Shown piece by piece: positions 8,764 to 15,620 of a DNA stretch of 21,936 bases; position 1 is the stretch's first letter; each line of letters opens with the position of its first letter. The stretch lies in assembly GCA_905215725.1 (NCBI GenBank), contig CAJMRD010000035.1, positions 1 to 21,936 on the forward strand, given 5' to 3'. The notes under the pieces were generated by a model, which made no database searches, was not told the origin of the DNA, and saw only the letters and a program-made list of their open reading frames with translations. Position numbers and translations under genes: made by a program. This DNA is from an uncultured bacterium (GTDB lineage: Bacteria > Actinomycetota > Coriobacteriia > Coriobacteriales > Coriobacteriaceae).

Positions 8764-8805
8764 AAATGAGCACGTGAACATTTGACAATGAGCACGTTAA
8801 CATCC
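8764..8805. promoter_or_regulatory. Tandem LacI-family operators O2a and O2b
   Basis: Two 20-bp imperfect palindromes centred 22 bp apart: AAATGAGCACGTGAACATTT (8764-8783) and CAATGAGCACGTTAACATCC (8786-8805). Both share ATGAGCACGT and a central CpG. They sit in the divergent region between the module 2 glycosidase and its lacI gene and probably bind that regulator. Confidence 0.75.
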
Positions 8806-8841
8806 GGCTGGGATGTATAGAAACAAAACAACTTCAAACAG

Positions 8842-8873
8842 CCGCGAACGGTTGTATTTGTTCGGTAAGCGGT
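8842..8873. promoter_or_regulatory. Two ACCGTTYACSG-type motifs upstream of lacI-2
   Basis: CCGCGAACGGT at 8842-8852 and CGGTAAGCGGT at 8863-8873 (complements ACCGTTCGCGG and ACCGCTTACCG), 21 bp apart. The pair at lacF has the same spacing. They lie just upstream of the -35 of the lacI-2 promoter. Confidence 0.45.
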
Positions 8874-8878
8874 TTTGA

Positions 8879-8908
8879 TTGACAGAAGTTTTCATGTTGT
8901 GGTATATG
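8879..8908 (+). promoter_or_regulatory. Promoter of lacI-2
   Basis: TTGACA (8879-8884, consensus -35) and TATATG (8903-8908) with an 18-bp spacer. Transcription would start near 8915, directly at operator O2c, which fits negative autoregulation. Confidence 0.6.
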
Positions 8909-8917
8909 GCTCGGGTA

Positions 8918-8937
8918 TCATGAGCACGTTATCGATG
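8918..8937. promoter_or_regulatory. LacI-family operator O2c, autoregulatory
   Basis: TCATGAGCACGTTATCGATG repeats the ATGAGCACGTTA half of O2b and has the same central CpG. It overlaps the predicted transcription start of lacI-2 and lies 132 bp from O2b (centre to centre), so looping between O2a/b and O2c is possible. Confidence 0.65.
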
Positions 8938-8986
8938 TATGTACGATGCGCCATGGGCGCGGGGAATAGTTGGGAAGCAGGTTAGC

Positions 8987-10024
8987 GTGGAAGGCATGGC
9001 TCAGCAGACAAGGAATGGTCATTCGGCGAGCGCGGCAGAGGTTGCGGCGCTCGCTGGCGTGAGCCGCCAGACTGTGTCTCGCGTGGTCAACGGTATGCCC
9101 AACGTGACGGAAAAGACGCGCAAGCGTGTGCTGGCCGCCATGGAAGAGCTGGGCTTTCGTCCCAATTTTGCTGGAGCGGCGTTGCGCGGCGGGTCGTATC
9201 GTTCTATTGGCCTGTGCATGTACAACATCACACGTGTCGGTAACCTGGCGACGCTCGAGGGTATCATGCAAGCGGCGCGCGAGCACGATTTTGCCGTCAC
9301 TATGATCGAGATGGGCGGCGACAAGCCCTATACACTTGCCGATGCCTCGCGCCGCATGGTCGAGCGACCCGTCGACGGCATGATTCTCAACATGAACCGC
9401 ATGGCTCCCGATTTTGAGGAGTTTGTTCCCCAGCCGGGAGTGCGAACGGTCATCCTGTCCATGTATGCGCATCCGCGCTGCACGACGATCGACTCCGACC
9501 AGTATGGTTCGTGCGAGCTGTTGACCAATTATCTGCTGGAACATGGTCACTCGAATATGCGGTTTGTGGCGGGTCCGGAAAACTCGATTTCCTCGCGTTT
9601 TCGTGAGGCCGGTTGGCGCGATACGCTGGGTCGTGCTCATGTCGATGCCGCTCCGATGCTGCGTGGCGATTGGAGTGCGGACAGTGGGTACGCCATGGGC
9701 GAGCGGATTGCGGCCGAGGTGCTTGCCGGCGGGTCGCAGGCGCCGACTGCCGTGCTTGCGGCAAATGACCAGATGGCGCTGGGCGTTATCGCCGCGCTCG
9801 AGAACGCGGGCCTGTCCGTGCCCGACGACGTGAGCGTGGTTGGTATCGACGACGCACTCGAGGGACTTGTTCCTCACAATCGACTGACGACGCTGCGATT
9901 TGATTTGCGCGGTGTCGGTAAGCTTGCGTTTGAGGCGGCGATTGGAGAGAGCTCGTCTATCGAGGCGATTCATGTGCCGAGTACGCTGGTCGAACGCTCG
10001 ACTGTTAGGGACATACGGGGTTAG
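8987..10024 (+). CDS. LacI-family transcriptional repressor, module 2
   Basis: 345-aa LacI/GalR regulator, divergent from the module 2 glycosidase-permease operon, which it probably controls through O2a/O2b. The helix-turn-helix reads ALAGVSRQTVSRVVN, the hinge is NFAGAAL, and the effector domain ends in VPDDVSVVGIDDALEG and the family C-terminus VERSTVRDIRG. The frame is open from an ATG at 8939, but that codon lies within O2c, has no ribosome-binding site and adds 16 residues not seen in the paralogues. I chose the GTG at 8987, preceded by GGGAAG and GCAGG. ATG 8996 is a further option. The recognition helix begins Arg-Gln, differing from its neighbours. The inducer is unknown. Confidence 0.9.
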   Translation: MEGMAQQTRNGHSASAAEVAALAGVSRQTVSRVVNGMPNVTEKTRKRVLAAMEELGFRPNFAGAALRGGSYRSIGLCMYNITRVGNLATLEGIMQAAREHDFAVTMIEMGGDKPYTLADASRRMVERPVDGMILNMNRMAPDFEEFVPQPGVRTVILSMYAHPRCTTIDSDQYGSCELLTNYLLEHGHSNMRFVAGPENSISSRFREAGWRDTLGRAHVDAAPMLRGDWSADSGYAMGERIAAEVLAGGSQAPTAVLAANDQMALGVIAALENAGLSVPDDVSVVGIDDALEGLVPHNRLTTLRFDLRGVGKLAFEAAIGESSSIEAIHVPSTLVERSTVRDIRG

Positions 10025-10039
10025 GTCCTACTCCGTTTG

Positions 10040-10175
10040 TCTCGATTTGTAACAGGTAGACGGTCAAAAGCGGGCTACGTGTTACAGATTTAGATTCTTC
10101 GGAAAGAGCAATCCTGTTCGTCTCAATCTGTAACAGCTAGGACCAAAAAACTCGGCTAGATGTTACAGATCGAGA
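10040..10175. repeat. Palindromic repeat array, copies G and H
   Basis: Copy G arms are 10040-10054/10080-10094 and copy H arms 10121-10135/10161-10175, an 81-bp step; both have 25-nt loops. Just inside the arms, G pairs GTAG with CTAC while H pairs CTAG with CTAG, a compensatory change that hints the folded form matters. The array starts 16 bp after the lacI-2 stop and ends 35 bp before the next terminator. Confidence 0.88.
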
Positions 10176-10209
10176 CAAACGGCTCCCGACCAGCCCAAAA
10201 ACAAAAAGA

Positions 10210-10245
10210 CCGGGGGCGGCGCGCCGTGTGACGTGCCGCCCCCGG
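10210..10245 (-). terminator. Intrinsic terminator of the lacE-lacG operon
   Basis: Perfect 11-bp GC stem CCGGGGGCGGC/GCCGCCCCCGG (10210-10220 with 10235-10245), followed leftward by TCTTTTTGTTTTT. It begins 47 bp past the lacG stop. Confidence 0.9.
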
Positions 10246-10291
10246 CTGAGAAATGGGGACAGGTTGTGTGAGCGGGCAACCCCGCCAGCCA

Positions 10292-11731
10292 CTAGTCCAG
10301 ACGACGGGTCTGCGCCACGTGCTTGTACCAGTAGGCGCTTGCCTTGGGCGTGCGCTTCTGGGTTTCAAAGTCAACGTAAAAGAAGCCGTAACGCTTGTTG
10401 TAGCCATTGGTCCAGGAGAACTGATCCTGCAGGCTCCACAGGAAGTAGCCGCCCACGTTGACGCCCACCTCCATGGCCTTGAGCAGCCAACGCAGGTGCT
10501 GCTCGATGTAGTCGATGCGCGGCTGGTCGTCCACAAAACCGTCCTTGTAGGGGTCCTTGTAGCCCATGCCGTTCTCGGTGATGAAAATCTGCTTGTAGTT
10601 GGGGTAGCGCTGCTTAATGTAGACGAGCAGATCGAACAGGCCCTCGGGATAGATGATCCAGTCCCAGTCGGTGGTGGGGATGCCAGGCTTGTTCACATGC
10701 TCGCCAATACCCTTAACGCGCCAGCGGCCAGTGCCCTTCTCGCCCGTACCGTTGTGGTGCAGGTCGTTCTCGCCGTCGTAAGCCTTCAAGAAGCGGCACT
10801 GGTAGTTGTTAACGCCCAGGTAGTCGTTGTAGAGCGCGGCCTCGCGCATGATTTCCAGATCCTCGTCTAGGATCTCGATGGTGCCGCCCGAGACGGCAGC
10901 CAAGCGGTTGGCGCACTCGAGGGTGTCGGGCGCGTAGTCGCCGCGGAAGGTGGCGTCGAGCAAGAACTGGTTCTGCAGCACGTGCTCGTTGTTGGCGGCT
11001 TTGATGTCGGCGGGGTCGTTCTCGTTGAGCGGATACTTAAACTCCAGCGACTGGATGACGCCGATCTTGCCCTTAAAACCGCCGTTGTGGAAGGCCAGTA
11101 CTGCCTTGGCGTGGGCGAGCATCATGTTGTGCTCGCACTGGAAGGCCTCGGCCAGATGCGCCTTAACACCACCGGGGAAGGTGCCCTCGATGTAGGTGTT
11201 GGAGGCGTCGGCCCAGATCTCGTTAAAGGTGAACCAATAGGTCACCTGGTCGGCGTACTCCTTAAAGCAGAAGGTGGCAAAGTCCACAAAGGCATCGATG
11301 GTCTCGCGGTTGAGGAAGTCGCCCTTCTCAAAGAGGGCAAGCGGCGTGTCAAAGTGATGTAGCGTGACGAACGGCTCAACGTGGTGCTTGTGGCACTCGG
11401 CGAAGAGATCGTGGTAGAACTGGACGCCCTCGGGGTTGATCTCGCCGGTGCCGTTGGGGAAGATGCGGCTCCAGGCAATGGAGAGGCGAATGCCGTTGAT
11501 GCCGAACTCCTCGCACAGCTCCAGATCGACGGGGTACTGGTTGTAGAAGTCCGAAGCGGGATCGGGGGAAAAGCGCCCCTGGGCCTCCAAGAAGTCGTCC
11601 CAGGCGACTTTGCCCTTACCGTGGGTGCGGGTCTCGCCCTCTACCTGGTAAGCAGCAGTGGCGCCGCCAAAGACAAAGCCCTCGGGAAACTGCGCAGGCG
11701 GGTTGGTGACGCTAGCGGGGTTAACGGACAT
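10292..11731 (-). CDS. lacG: 6-phospho-beta-galactosidase LacG, module 3
   Basis: 479-aa cytoplasmic GH1 enzyme that hydrolyses lactose-6-phosphate to glucose and galactose-6-phosphate. Of the three paralogues it most resembles lactococcal LacG (for example IAWSRIFPNGTGEINPEGV, AECHKHHVEPFVTLHHFDTP and the GDFLNRETIDAFVD stretch). Acid/base Glu171 lies in TFNEI, nucleophile Glu386 in ITENG, and phosphate-site residues Ser439, Lys446 and Tyr448 in SWTNGYNKRYG. It has about eight extra N-terminal residues before the common QFPEGFVFGG. The ribosome-binding site is weak (GGAT about 6 nt before the ATG), so coupling to the upstream lacE is possible. It is second in the operon, 66 bp after lacE with a hairpin between. 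Its product feeds LacAB, encoded about 5 kb to the right. Confidence 0.94.
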   Translation of the reverse strand: MSVNPASVTNPPAQFPEGFVFGGATAAYQVEGETRTHGKGKVAWDDFLEAQGRFSPDPASDFYNQYPVDLELCEEFGINGIRLSIAWSRIFPNGTGEINPEGVQFYHDLFAECHKHHVEPFVTLHHFDTPLALFEKGDFLNRETIDAFVDFATFCFKEYADQVTYWFTFNEIWADASNTYIEGTFPGGVKAHLAEAFQCEHNMMLAHAKAVLAFHNGGFKGKIGVIQSLEFKYPLNENDPADIKAANNEHVLQNQFLLDATFRGDYAPDTLECANRLAAVSGGTIEILDEDLEIMREAALYNDYLGVNNYQCRFLKAYDGENDLHHNGTGEKGTGRWRVKGIGEHVNKPGIPTTDWDWIIYPEGLFDLLVYIKQRYPNYKQIFITENGMGYKDPYKDGFVDDQPRIDYIEQHLRWLLKAMEVGVNVGGYFLWSLQDQFSWTNGYNKRYGFFYVDFETQKRTPKASAYWYKHVAQTRRLD

Positions 11732-11754
11732 GATGATCCAATCGTCTAAATCGA

Positions 11755-11788
11755 AGGGCCAGCCGGTCTTGGATGGTCGGCTGGCCCT
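11755..11788 (-). other. Intercistronic hairpin between lacE and lacG
   Basis: Perfect 11-bp stem AGGGCCAGCCG/CGGCTGGCCCT (11755-11765 with 11778-11788), loop 12 nt, filling half of the 66-bp lacE-lacG gap. The leftward flank TTCGATTTA is not a terminator U-tract. Its position matches the hairpins of modules 1 and 2, although the sequences are unrelated. Confidence 0.7.
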
Positions 11789-11797
11789 AAGCGTTAC

Positions 11798-13564
11798 TTA
11801 CTTCGAAAGCTGTTCACTCACGAAGGCGAGAGACTTGTCGCCGTTCTGGGAGAGCTCGATGTACTGCTTGCCACGGCAGGCGACGCACTTGTTGCCCACG
11901 CGCTCGCAGTCCTTCTGCAGGTCGGCCAAGTAGCTGGCAGCCTGCGGGGCCAGGACGACCAGATCAAAGTCGGGGAGCATGTCCACGTGGTTGCCATATG
12001 CCTCGGCAGCGGTCTCAAGATTGATGCCGCGCTCCTTGGCGGCCTTGGCCAGCGCGTTGGCGAGCAGGCCCGAGGTTCCGCCACCCTGGCAGAGCACGAG
12101 TACGCGCTTGCCGTTGAGGTCGCTGGCGGTCGTTGCCTCAGTGGCGACAGCGGCGGGGGAGTCGGCCTTCACGGCCTCGGCGGCAGCGCCGGCGGCAACG
12201 CTCTTGGCGTCAGCCTTGCCCTGGAAGGCATCGTTGAGCTTGGCGGCCTTCTCGGCGTTCTTGGCGGCGAGCTCCTCCTGGGAGATCTCGGCCTCCTCGG
12301 CGCACTTCTGGGCGTCATAGGCACGGAAGAACGGGTAGTACAGAACGAAGTCGACGACCAGGATAAGGGCGAGCATCACAAAGGCGAGCGGCTGGAAGCC
12401 CAGGCCCATGATGGTACCGATGGGGCCGGGGACGGTCCAAGGCAGGGTGTACATAAAGCCGTTCATGCCCAAGAAGTCGATAAAGATCTTGAGGATCCAG
12501 ATGTTGGCGATCGGGGCAAAGACAAACGGGACAAAGAAGACGGGGTTGAGCACGATAGGCGCGGCGAACAGCAGCGGCTCGTTGACGGCAAAGCAGACCG
12601 GGACGATGGCGGCCTTACCGACGGCGCGCATCTCCTGAGACTTGGCCAGGAAGCAGAACATAAAGACCAGAACGAGCGTGGCGCCGGTGCCGCCCATGCA
12701 GACGACGAAGTACTGGGCACCCTGGGTCAGGACAGCGGAAGCGTGCTGGCCAGCCTGGAACGCAGCCAGGTTGTCGGTCATGTTGGCAACGAGGGCGGCG
12801 GCGATGGCGGGCTCGACGATCGAGGGGCCGTGGACGCCGACGAACCAGAACAGGCTCATGGCGCCGTAGATCACAGCGAGGCCGATGTAGCCGTCGGCAG
12901 CGGTGAACAGGGGCTGGAACACCTGGATGACGCCCTGGGCAAAGCAGAAGCCAAAAGCAGCGCGGAAGGCGATGTCAAAGACCCAAAAGACGGTGATGCA
13001 GACGGAGAAGGGGATGATGTCCTTAAAGGTCTGCGAGATGTTGGGCGGAACCTGCTCGGGCATCTTGACGGTGATGTTGCGCTTAATGAAGAACTTGTAG
13101 ATGATGCCGGTCACAAACGCAGCGATAAAGGCGGTCAGCAGGCCTTTGGAACCAAGGTAGGTGGTGTTGAAGCCGCTGGCAGCGTCCGTGGCGATCGTGT
13201 CGCTCGAAAGGAGCAAGAAGCCGATGATGGCCGCGCACATGCACGAGATGAAGTTGATCTGGTTGTTCTTGGGCAGATCGCGGTTCTGAGCGTCGGCGAA
13301 GTGCTTGGCCGTGGTGGCAGCGCAGACGATGGCCAGGATACCCATGGAGTAGTTGTAGCATTTCCACAGGGCGTTGTTGATGTCATCGGGCCAGTAGAAA
13401 CCCCAGATGTTGGGGACCGAGGCTACCAGGCAGAAGATGGACGAGAAGATGATGATGGGGATGACGGAGATAAAGCCGTCGCGGATCGCCTTGAGGTACT
13501 TGTTGCGGGCGATCGCGTTGAAAAAGGGCTGGCCCTTTTCGATGATGGCGATGAGTTGCTCCAT
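11798..13564 (-). CDS. lacE: Lactose-specific PTS permease EIIC-EIIB (LacE), module 3
   Basis: 588-aa PTS permease that imports lactose as lactose-6-phosphate. The EIIC domain (about 1-418) contains GVHGPSIVEPAIAA with His245 and NEPLLFAAP with Glu329. A Lys/Ala-rich linker (about 420-483) is followed by EIIB with phospho-cysteine Cys492 in VLVLCQGGGTSGLLANAL. Segments such as NRDLPKNNQINF, MPEQVPPNISQTFKDIIPF, AGQHA and MLPDFDLVVLAPQ follow lactococcal LacE and differ from the module 1 and 2 permeases, so I assign this one to lactose. AGGAGC lies about 5 nt before the ATG. It is first in the leftward lacE-lacG operon and divergent from lacI-3. Its EIIA partner is probably LacF (15141). Confidence 0.94.
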   Translation of the reverse strand: MEQLIAIIEKGQPFFNAIARNKYLKAIRDGFISVIPIIIFSSIFCLVASVPNIWGFYWPDDINNALWKCYNYSMGILAIVCAATTAKHFADAQNRDLPKNNQINFISCMCAAIIGFLLLSSDTIATDAASGFNTTYLGSKGLLTAFIAAFVTGIIYKFFIKRNITVKMPEQVPPNISQTFKDIIPFSVCITVFWVFDIAFRAAFGFCFAQGVIQVFQPLFTAADGYIGLAVIYGAMSLFWFVGVHGPSIVEPAIAAALVANMTDNLAAFQAGQHASAVLTQGAQYFVVCMGGTGATLVLVFMFCFLAKSQEMRAVGKAAIVPVCFAVNEPLLFAAPIVLNPVFFVPFVFAPIANIWILKIFIDFLGMNGFMYTLPWTVPGPIGTIMGLGFQPLAFVMLALILVVDFVLYYPFFRAYDAQKCAEEAEISQEELAAKNAEKAAKLNDAFQGKADAKSVAAGAAAEAVKADSPAAVATEATTASDLNGKRVLVLCQGGGTSGLLANALAKAAKERGINLETAAEAYGNHVDMLPDFDLVVLAPQAASYLADLQKDCERVGNKCVACRGKQYIELSQNGDKSLAFVSEQLSK

Positions 13565-13622
13565 GCAATGCTCCTAAGAGTCGGTGGGTTAGCAACGATG
13601 GTAGCTTTTGGCGTTCAGTTGC

Positions 13623-13646
13623 CAAAATGTTGACGTTGCCATTTTG
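13623..13646. promoter_or_regulatory. LacI-family operator O3a
   Basis: Imperfect palindrome AAATGTTGACGTTGCCATTT (13625-13644), extended by one matched pair at each of two outer steps. The central CpG and outer ATG/CAT follow the module 1 and 2 sites. It lies 59 bp before lacE, in its probable promoter-leader region. Confidence 0.7.
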
Positions 13647-13744
13647 CGACACAAAAAAAGACGCGAACCGGTGGTTCCTGTGCCTGCGAACCGTCGATTC
13701 CTTATGCGTAAACGTTTGAGCCGCCCGGTGGCTCTGTGTTTGCG

Positions 13745-13764
13745 CAATGGCAACGTTAACATTT
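13745..13764. promoter_or_regulatory. LacI-family operator O3b
   Basis: CAATGGCAACGTTAACATTT, same design as O3a with centres 120 bp apart. Both lie in the lacE/lacI-3 divergent region; the spacing would allow a repression loop. Confidence 0.7.
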
Positions 13765-13799
13765 GGGCGCCAAAAGCCGTTTGGGGAAGCAAAAATGTC

Positions 13800-13810
13800 G
13801 GTGAACGGTA
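13800..13810. promoter_or_regulatory. ACCGTTYACSG-type motif upstream of lacI-3
   Basis: CGGTGAACGGT (complement ACCGTTCACCG), 112 bp before lacI-3. A possible -10, TATACT, follows at 13850-13855, with no good -35. The rest of the 13565-13921 gap holds only the two operators and short palindromes. Confidence 0.4.
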
Positions 13811-13921
13811 GGTTTTGGGTGGTGAGCGTATGGTGGGGGAGGCGTTGGATATACTTGAAGACGTTAAAAATGACTGCGTAGGATGCCACCAATGGCATCG
13901 TCGACATAGAAAGATCGACCT

Positions 13922-14926
13922 ATGGCCGCTGTTAAAAAATCGGTTTCCGTTAAGGACGTGGCGCGTCTCGCGGGCGTCTCGGAGCAGACAGTCTCGCGTA
14001 CGGTGCACGATTCGCCCAGCGTGCGCCCCGAGACCAAGGAGCGCGTGCGCGCCGCCATGCGCGAGCTGGGGTATCGCCCCAATTTTGCCGGTCGATCGCT
14101 GCGCCGCGGCAAGTTTAAGACCGTCGGCGTCGCCATGTTCAACATTACCGGCACCGGCAATCTCGACCGTATGGAGGGCTTTGCCGCCGCCGCCGACAAA
14201 CACGGCTATGCCATCACCCTCACTAAAGTAGATGGGCATCCGTATACCCTCGAGAGCGCATCGTCGCGCATGAGCGCGCTGCCGGTAGACGGCATGGTCG
14301 TGATCATGAATCGCATGCCGGCGGACTTTGGCACCTTCGAGCCGCTGCCCGGCATGCAGACGGTGCTCGTTACGATGCTGGAGCATCCGCTCTGTTCAAC
14401 GGTCGATAACGACCAGTTCGATTGCTCGCGCCAGGTGGTCGAGTACTTGCTGGGGCGGGGGCACAAAACCGTGCACTTTATCTCGTGTCCCGAGCGCTCG
14501 CTTTCGGGCATGCGGCGCGAGGAAGGCTGGCGCGAGACATTGCGCGCGCATGGAATTGAGCCGCCGCGACTCGTCCGTGGGGATTGGACGGCACAGAGCG
14601 GATATGCTGCCGGTCAGGCTCTGGCGGAAGATCCGACCTGTACGGCCATTTATGCTTCCAACGATGCCATGGCATACGGCTGCATTCGCGGGCTCGAGTC
14701 GTGCGGAAGGCGTGTGCCCGAGGACGTGAGCGTGGTGGGTGTTGATGACAGCCTGGGCGATATCGTGCCCGACCGTCGCCTGACCACGGTGCGCTTTGAC
14801 AACAAGCGCGTCGGCATGTGGGCGGTCGACAAGATTGCCGGCGCCGATGGGGGTGCGTCTGGCGTGGAGCACATGCTGATCCCCGGTGTGCTTGTAGAGG
14901 GCGATACGGTGCGCGATTTGCGTTAG
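13922..14926 (+). CDS. LacI-family transcriptional repressor, module 3
   Basis: 334-aa LacI/GalR regulator. N-terminal helix-turn-helix VKDVARLAGVSEQTVSRTVH (12-31), hinge NFAGRSL, then the effector-binding domain with the late family block VPEDVSVVGVDDSLGD and C-terminal VEGDTVRDLR. The ATG has only a weak purine-rich site (GAAAGA) upstream, but the residues ahead of the HTH match the paralogues in length. It is divergent from lacE-lacG and probably represses them at O3a/O3b; a lactose-derived sugar or phosphate is the likely inducer (inference). No convincing terminator follows; the next gene, lacF, starts 214 bp downstream and could receive read-through. The symbol lacR is not used because classical LacR of this pathway belongs to the DeoR family. 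Confidence 0.93.
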   Translation: MAAVKKSVSVKDVARLAGVSEQTVSRTVHDSPSVRPETKERVRAAMRELGYRPNFAGRSLRRGKFKTVGVAMFNITGTGNLDRMEGFAAAADKHGYAITLTKVDGHPYTLESASSRMSALPVDGMVVIMNRMPADFGTFEPLPGMQTVLVTMLEHPLCSTVDNDQFDCSRQVVEYLLGRGHKTVHFISCPERSLSGMRREEGWRETLRAHGIEPPRLVRGDWTAQSGYAAGQALAEDPTCTAIYASNDAMAYGCIRGLESCGRRVPEDVSVVGVDDSLGDIVPDRRLTTVRFDNKRVGMWAVDKIAGADGGASGVEHMLIPGVLVEGDTVRDLR

Positions 14927-14986
14927 GGTGCGGCCCTGTTTGGGTTGCCGCTAATTGTGTTCGATATTGTTCAGATTGGTTTAAAA

Positions 14987-15015
14987 ACCGTTCACGGGCG
15001 AAAAGTGACCGTTCA
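14987..15015. promoter_or_regulatory. Paired ACCGTTYACSG-type motifs upstream of lacF
   Basis: ACCGTTCACGG at 14987-14997 and ACCGTTCA at 15008-15015, 21 bp apart. The first is also an inverted repeat CCGT-N2-ACGG, as at lacA. TGTTCGATATTGTTC just upstream (14958-14972) is partly shared with 8669-8681 and 3748-3759. Confidence 0.45.
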
Positions 15016-15038
15016 TAGTTCGAAATTACGTTTTGAGC

Positions 15039-15050
15039 TGTTCTTTTTTG
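15039..15050. promoter_or_regulatory. TGTTCTTTTTTG element shared by lacF and lacA
   Basis: TGTTCTTTTTTG lies 91 bp before lacF. Its exact complement is at 16922-16933, upstream of lacA, within a TTTGTTC-N6-GAACAAA palindrome. This could be an operator for a common DeoR-type or other regulator, or it could partly reflect T-rich promoter composition. Confidence 0.35.
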
Positions 15051-15140
15051 TTTGAATGTTATTGTTTCTGTCATACACAACGCAGCGCGTATGCCCGGAC
15101 GCGATGCTCTCCATTGGTTCATATGTGAAAGGAACGCAAT

Positions 15141-15479
15141 ATGGCAACCAAAGAAGAAATCTCGATGGTTGGATTCGAGATCGTCGCATACGCAGGTGAC
15201 GCCCAGACCGATCTGCTTGCAGCGCTCGATGCTGCTCGCGAGGGTGACTTTGAGAAGGCCGAACAGCTGCACAAGGATGCCAGCGATGCGCTCATCGGTG
15301 CCCACGACACGCAGACCAAACTGCTTTCGCAGGAGGCCGGCGGTGGCGAGATGGAAATGACCTTCATCATGGCTCACGCTCAGGACACCCTCATGACCAC
15401 TATGATCCTGGAGAAGCAGACCCGCTTTACCATCGATGCCTACAAGCGCATCGCCGAGCTCGAGGCCAAGCTCGCCTAA
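15141..15479 (+). CDS. lacF: PTS lactose/cellobiose-family EIIA component (LacF)
   Basis: 112-aa cytoplasmic phosphocarrier that takes phosphate from HPr and passes it to the EIIB cysteine of the permease. It is all-helical, like trimeric LacF, with the active His79 in FIMAHAQDTLM and Asp82 where LacF places the metal-binding Asp. GAAAGGAA stands 8 nt before the ATG. It is transcribed alone, between lacI-3 and an intrinsic terminator at 15510. It is the only EIIA in the window, although three EIICB permeases are encoded, so it may serve all three. Regulation may be shared with lacA, given the common upstream motifs. Confidence 0.95.
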   Translation: MATKEEISMVGFEIVAYAGDAQTDLLAALDAAREGDFEKAEQLHKDASDALIGAHDTQTKLLSQEAGGGEMEMTFIMAHAQDTLMTTMILEKQTRFTIDAYKRIAELEAKLA

Positions 15480-15509
15480 CGAGCCCTCACAACCAAGTCC
15501 CCTTCCAAA

Positions 15510-15536
15510 AGCTCTGCCGCTACCCGCGGCAGGGCT
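15510..15536 (+). terminator. Intrinsic terminator of lacF
   Basis: 11-nt arms AGCTCTGCCGC/GCGGCAGGGCT with one G-U pair and a 5-nt loop (15521-15525), followed by TTTTCT, 30 bp after the lacF stop. Confidence 0.88.
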
Positions 15537-15553
15537 TTTTCTGTCCTCCTCCA

Positions 15554-15620
15554 AGTTGCGGTGAAATGGGGACTGAATAGGGGCCGGCGGGCGCAAAACA
15601 ACCCCTATTCCACCGCAACT
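15554..15620. repeat. Large inverted repeat in the lacF-membrane gene gap
   Basis: About 18-bp arms (15554-15571 with 15602-15620) with ends AGTTGCGGTG and CACCGCAACT, one mismatch and one G-U, around a GC-rich 30-nt loop. A 14-bp perfect palindrome, AACGACTAGTCGTT, follows at 15652-15665, flanked by near-direct repeats of AGTCATTGGGGAC / AGTCGTTGGGGGC. It looks like a non-coding interspersed element; no ORF is seen. Confidence 0.6.

Noticed and set aside
8939..8986. N-terminal extension of lacI-2
   Set aside because: It abuts operator O2c and the likely transcription start, has no ribosome-binding site, and has no counterpart in the paralogues.
14927..14986. Terminator after lacI-3
   Set aside because: A short GCGGC/GCCGC pairing at 14932-14951 is present, but the stem is weak and no T-run follows.
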